Shown piece after piece: positions 59,716 to 64,000 of a stretch of DNA of 64,000 nucleotides (within the stretch, counting starts at the first letter, position 1; each line of letters begins with the position of its first letter). Position numbers and translations under genes: made by a program. The DNA comes from Stenopsyche tienmushanensis. Its lineage: Eukaryota > Arthropoda > Insecta > Trichoptera > Stenopsychidae. The stretch is taken from assembly GCA_008973525.1 (NCBI GenBank), contig WACJ01000061.1, positions 310,001 through 374,000 on the forward strand, written 5' to 3'. Under the pieces are notes generated by a model. That model did no database searches. It saw only the letters and a list, made by a program, of their open reading frames with translations, and was not told the DNA's origin.

Positions 59716-60744
59716 TATTTATAATGGATTCAAATTTATGTGTAACATATTCAACCATGTTTTTAACGAAGGATAAATTTTTCCAGCAAATTAAGTACTT
59801 TTCCAAGTTAATTAGAAGAATGATTTGGAATTACTTTCAGGTCTGTTATGCGACCCAGTTTTATAAAATATGCTAATTGATAAAATAACTTTACATTTTT
59901 GATCTCTGTTGCCATTCAAAATCACGACTGAGGCTACCTTAACACAGAACCTCCAGTCTTAAAAAATAGCACGCTCGGTCTAATGATTCAACAAAGGCTA
60001 ATTGTCCCAGAATTTCAATTATCCGTGGTAAATTGAGAGACCCTGGGCACGAAGCGAGACCCTAGGACACAGTGGAACATTAGCTGTGGTAAATTCAACG
60101 TGACCGCCGGCTCCCATCGGAATCTCCGTGCAGACAATAATACGAATAGCGCATAGTGCCAACGACTCCGGATCGTGTCCAACTTGGCCCACTTTGTGCC
60201 GTAATAAAACAAGTCTCGCTCAATATTTAATTCTTAACACTCACTTTTACTATTATACCTTATCTTTCGCGGACATGTTTATTGTCTCTGTGGACTCTCG
60301 TTTCCAGTCCTGCCATACACCTGTCCGCTGATTTATCCGAAAAACGCGAGATTCCGAGAACGAGTCTGTGTACATTAGCGGCGATCGTGCGAATAAGTTG
60401 CACAACCAAGAACACTTGTAATAGAAATTTTAAATATTTTTTGTGTTGATGATGGTGCTGTTATGACCATCGCGTTAAATTACAGCAATAATTCGCATGT
60501 AACACCTACCAAGAAAACTCATTTCCGCTAGGGTTGAACAATCATAATTCTAACATAATTGATATATTAAACAAATAAACATTAGATCCAAGGCTTAAGA
60601 TTCCTTAAAAATTTGGCATATCGAAAAACATTCCCATCATTATTTGATTAAATCTGTTACAGATAAGTAATTGATCACATATGGTTTCTATTGTATTATA
60701 AATGCATTTCAGATAATGTTACACTTACAGATTACATTACAAGA
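59716..60744. other. Upstream sequence with GC-higher patch
   Basis: Positions 60020-60400 are GC-higher with no trusted frame on either strand. No tRNA was found there. Confidence 0.4.
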
Positions 60745-62474
60745 TGAAAGTTCAAAGAAAAAGGTTATGAAAAAATCGATAAATACAGAACTTGAAGAGT
60801 GTATTTTTATGTGGTTCTTACAAAGACGATCAACTAGACAGCCAATATCTGAACCATTATAGTGACACGTTCTTTACTTTCTTCCAATGCTTTTCATTGG
60901 AAGATCAAAAGTCTTTCGGATGAATATGATCATCAGAAAAAGCCTGGATGAATGGCGAAGTTTTTAAACGATGATATGAAAAATAGATCATACCAGAAGT
61001 GAAGAAATATCAAAACTCTATAGATAAAAGAGGAAAAAAAATATTATTACTAGGCAATTCACCCATCTATAGAAGGTTTAAACCAGATTGATGAAATGTT
61101 TACGGTAAAATTTCTTCCACCAAATGCCACGTCGGTAATACAACCAATGGATCAGGGTTAGGGGTCCCAAATATTCGTAAAATCAATTATTCGAATATCG
61201 AATGTGAAATTGGTAAAATATTCGAATATTTTATATATGTAGACGAGGGTGATTCAAATATAACCCGGAATATTTCATTAGTGTTATTATATAAAAATAT
61301 AAATGAAGCATCTTATTTTTCTTTAAAGCTCCCTTCATTACAAATAAATTTATTCCCTCAGGAAGGAAGATTCTTGATCCCATCACACAAAGAGGGCAAG
61401 AAGTATCATCTTCTGTTGCGCAACGCGTTTTCTCATAGACAAAGGCTAGAAATCATGTGAAATTTTGAGGTTTTTTGTTTCAACGAAATCAAAAGGATCA
61501 GAATTTATTTACTTATCAGCAATACATATTTTTAAAAAAAGTGTATTGTACGTTCTACTTTTAAGCTTGGCCGTAATTTCATTTTTATTGAGCCTGCTGT
61601 TGAAAAAACCCTCTCAGTTGTCATTGAGTTTGGTTTTATCGACAGTATCTAAAATATCACACTTTTTTTGGCATGATCGATATTTTTGAATAGTTTTTTA
61701 ATAAACTTTACACAAATTCAATAAAATAATTTCAATAAACTTGGCATTTTTTTGCATTTCTTTGTTGCTATTTCGATTGGCAGAAGAACATCGAGAAATT
61801 TTCTTAAAAAATATATAACGAATAATATTCGATTAATTTTACAAATATTCGAATATACGAATATTGGAAACCGGGCAAATATATTCGAATATCGAATATT
61901 CGAATATTCGATTGGGACCCCTAATCAGGGTCTAATAGAAACATTCGAACGTTTACATAGAAATCAGATGCTTCTACGATTATTGATAGCAGACGAAAAT
62001 AATGAAGAAACAGGTTATCAGATTCTAAAATAATGAAGAAACAGATAGTAGAAATTTTTTAAATGTATCAACTTTGAAAAAGTCATGAAACAAAATTTTA
62101 AAAAAGGTCTTTAGTAAGTTCCAGTGACGTGATAGAACCTGATGAATCAATTTCTATATGTGCCCTGAATGCGACAAAGAAGATATAACCGAGTGGTTAA
62201 ATTGCGATGCAAACGATCCTGGATTCCAGATTTTGAATTATGGGGAAATAATTGAAGAAATATCTACCTCAGAAAAACAAGATCTAGAAGACGAAGAAGA
62301 GATTTGCGTGGCGATCCTGTTCATTCACTATATGTACATATATGCATGTAAATCCAGACAAATAAAAATTATTCATTCTTTCCCTGTCGATTGTGATTAT
62401 GTTCGATTATTCAGATTTTCAGTTATCCGGACTGCTTTCATTCCCAATTAGTCCGGATAATCGAGGTTTTACTG
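60745..62474 (+). mobile_element. Tigger-like DNA transposon (copy E) split by a hAT element
   Basis: The right end GGATAATCGAGGTTTTACTG is followed by TA (62475-62476). The left end is missing. Transposase pieces include KKVMKKSINTELEECIFMWF, then LLLGNS (the second catalytic Asp replaced by Gly, GGC), EMFTVKFLPPNATSVIQPMD-QG, and beyond the hAT insertion IETFERLHRNQMLLRLLIAD. An acidic 3' part, ITEWLNCDANDPGFQI, then EIIEEISTSEKQDLEDEEEI, is the usual tail. Dead. Confidence 0.85.
61159..61923. mobile_element. hAT element nested in a Tigger copy, exact ends
   Basis: The 765-bp element has 12-bp inverted ends TAGGGGTCCCAA and an 8-bp target duplication ATCAGGGT (61151-61158, 61924-61931). 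The duplicated bases encode the MDQG of Tigger, so the insertion point in the coding region is unambiguous. Both ends carry runs of ATTCGAATAT-type words. A C-terminal scrap, SSSVAQRVFS-stop-TKARN at about 61405-61450, matches the hAT dimerisation signature. The element cannot code for a complete transposase. Confidence 0.9.
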
Positions 62475-62476
62475 TA

Positions 62477-64000
62477 CTTGTTGATTATTGTTATAATTTT
62501 CTCTTATTTGGCCTTAATTAAAATGAACATTTTTATGCCAGTAAAAAAATAACAATGTTATCGATCGATCGAATATATTTGGTTAAATTAAAATTGTTCA
62601 TGTTTGAGTCGATCGTTAATTAAAGTCGCTGACAGCCAACTTTTGACAGCCCTGTCGTCCGAAGCTCATGAATCATCTCATTTACAATAGACGTCTACCG
62701 TTTAACAAAAAAGTCCGAGTGCAATATTTTCATTGATGAGTGATCCGATCGAAACCAAAAACCCATCATCCCATTCGTCAAATATAACACATTACGGACC
62801 GGGTGCGGCGCAAGTAAATAACAGTACATCTCTAACATAATTATGTTTTTTTTTTCTTCACCCACTGACACCTGCTCGCTGATTCAATCCCAAAGTAATC
62901 AACATTTCATAAGTTAAATTGCAATGTCAATAAAGACGCCATTTAGTTGTGTATTTAATGAAATTTAGAGCGTATCTGTATTTTTTTAATGCTTAAATTA
63001 TAGCTATTTATTTGAGCGTTTGTATCAGCTTTACCGCCGTCGTTAAAACGGCGCTGGGCAGAAAAAAATGAATCGTAGCCTAACTGTAAAATAAATAGCC
63101 ACCACATATTGCAAATGTTGCCAAAAATTGACCAACCGACGATGGATTCGATGCTTAGAGGACGCAATAAGTATTCTGGCGATGTCTCAATGAACGTTTG
63201 AATGTAATCAATATGCGACACTTTCTATTTTCATTTGGACTTGTATACTGTAAAAACGCACGTTTTCACTGTCGATGCTGCATATATTGATTTTATTATT
63301 GTAAATATTTTATTCTGTTGAGATAAAAACGTATTTGATTCATATATAAATTGATTTAGATCCTTGAAGATGCCGACTTAGGTACAATCTAATTATGGGT
63401 TATTCGACATCCAATCAGTTTTAATACGGCCAACTCAAAGGTAATAAATATTGATTGGTAATGAATTACCAATGAAACGCTATTTAGATACGATGTATGT
63501 AAAACCTTAAAGGCCAGCCCATCTTCCAACGGCACTTATAATACAGTAAATCCCATCCGATCCTAAAATTTATAATCCTGGAACATTTCGGGGTGGTCTC
63601 GACATGTACACGATAATTTCATACAAGACCCAATCGACGAAATTGATACCATGTAATTTAACAACAATAATTTATAGATTCAAAATTAAAAATATAATTG
63701 ACTGTGAAGAATTCTACGATGACAAAAATAGGTTCTCGTCGTTAATGTGTTACGCAACACGGTCAAAGGGCCGCGTCAATCATTTCGCCTTAATTAAATA
63801 TTAAATTTAATTGATACGTTAACACTTGTCAAATAGCCAACGGACGTTTTAACAGTTAAATCTTCTTTTTTGAGCATCAATACATTAAAGCCCTTAACAA
63901 TCGTATTGAAGTATCTTCGGGCTATTCACGTCCGTTAATGGCAGCACAAAGCGCATCAACAATCTAAGATGCAAATGTTTATAGTGATATGTTAATTATT
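62477..64000. other. Upstream sequence, nothing recognised
   Basis: AT-rich to the right edge. GC-higher at 62620-62830 and 63500-63800, with no trusted coding frame. The next gene or a 5' exon of the Stubble-like gene may lie further right. Confidence 0.4.

Noticed and set aside
1..64000. CRISPR array, bacterial operon or defence island
   Set aside because: No regularly spaced repeats and no prokaryotic gene organisation. Introns and insect-type transposons show this is animal nuclear DNA.

Overview
The window looks like insect nuclear DNA. It is AT-rich, has no bacterial-style gene packing, and its only convincing host gene is a set of small, widely spaced exons on the minus strand, surrounded by decayed DNA transposons of the mariner, Tigger/pogo, piggyBac, hAT and Mutator-like types plus one LINE fragment. 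I cannot fix the order of insect from this sequence alone.

The host gene is the 5' part of an orthologue of Stubble, a modular type II/secreted serine protease. Five exons run right to left: 44800-44889 (hydrophobic N-terminus), 23826-24023 (six-cysteine disulfide-knot domain), 19530-19982 and 15258-15665 (Ser/Thr/Pro-rich stalk), and 12882-12967 (linker Cys plus the protease activation site, R followed by IVGG). Every junction has GT/AG sites and the reading phases match throughout (1-1-1-1, then 0). This gives about 408 joined residues. The catalytic His, Asp and Ser exons are not in the window, so they must lie to the left, beyond position 1.

Nearly everything else lies in introns of this gene or upstream of it. 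From left to right: a hAT remnant (2263-3183); a 'TTTTTGTGCG' pogo-like element (5099-5905); Tigger copies at 8047-8529 and 10256-11116; a piggyBac remnant inside a Tigger-type MITE (13653-15055); a Tigger copy interrupted by a Jockey-like LINE (17482-19305); a piggyBac MITE in another Tigger-type MITE (20265-20640); an unclassified repeat (20920-21565 and 30365-30880); a mariner fragment (24256-24760); Mutator-like remnants (26826-27700 and 56047-56845); a repeat with TGTAGCGTGG ends (32758-33190 and 58611-58935); a pogo-like MITE carrying a TTAA MITE (33920-34602); a Tigger copy (40117-41310); a near full-length dead mariner (47468-48480, minus); a second 'TTTTTGTGCG' element (50774-51570); a mariner deletion derivative (52916-53679); a pogo-like element (58972-59715); and a Tigger copy split by a hAT element (61159-61923).

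Several insertions can be read to the base from their target duplications (8 bp for hAT, TA for mariner/Tigger, TTAA for piggyBac), and four nested pairs give a relative insertion order. I found no rRNA, intact tRNA, CRISPR array or unknown multigene system. The more unusual points are the open reading frame running upstream of the Stubble start, a phase-compatible candidate alternative exon at 38272, and two Mutator-like copies that share the same nonsense codon.
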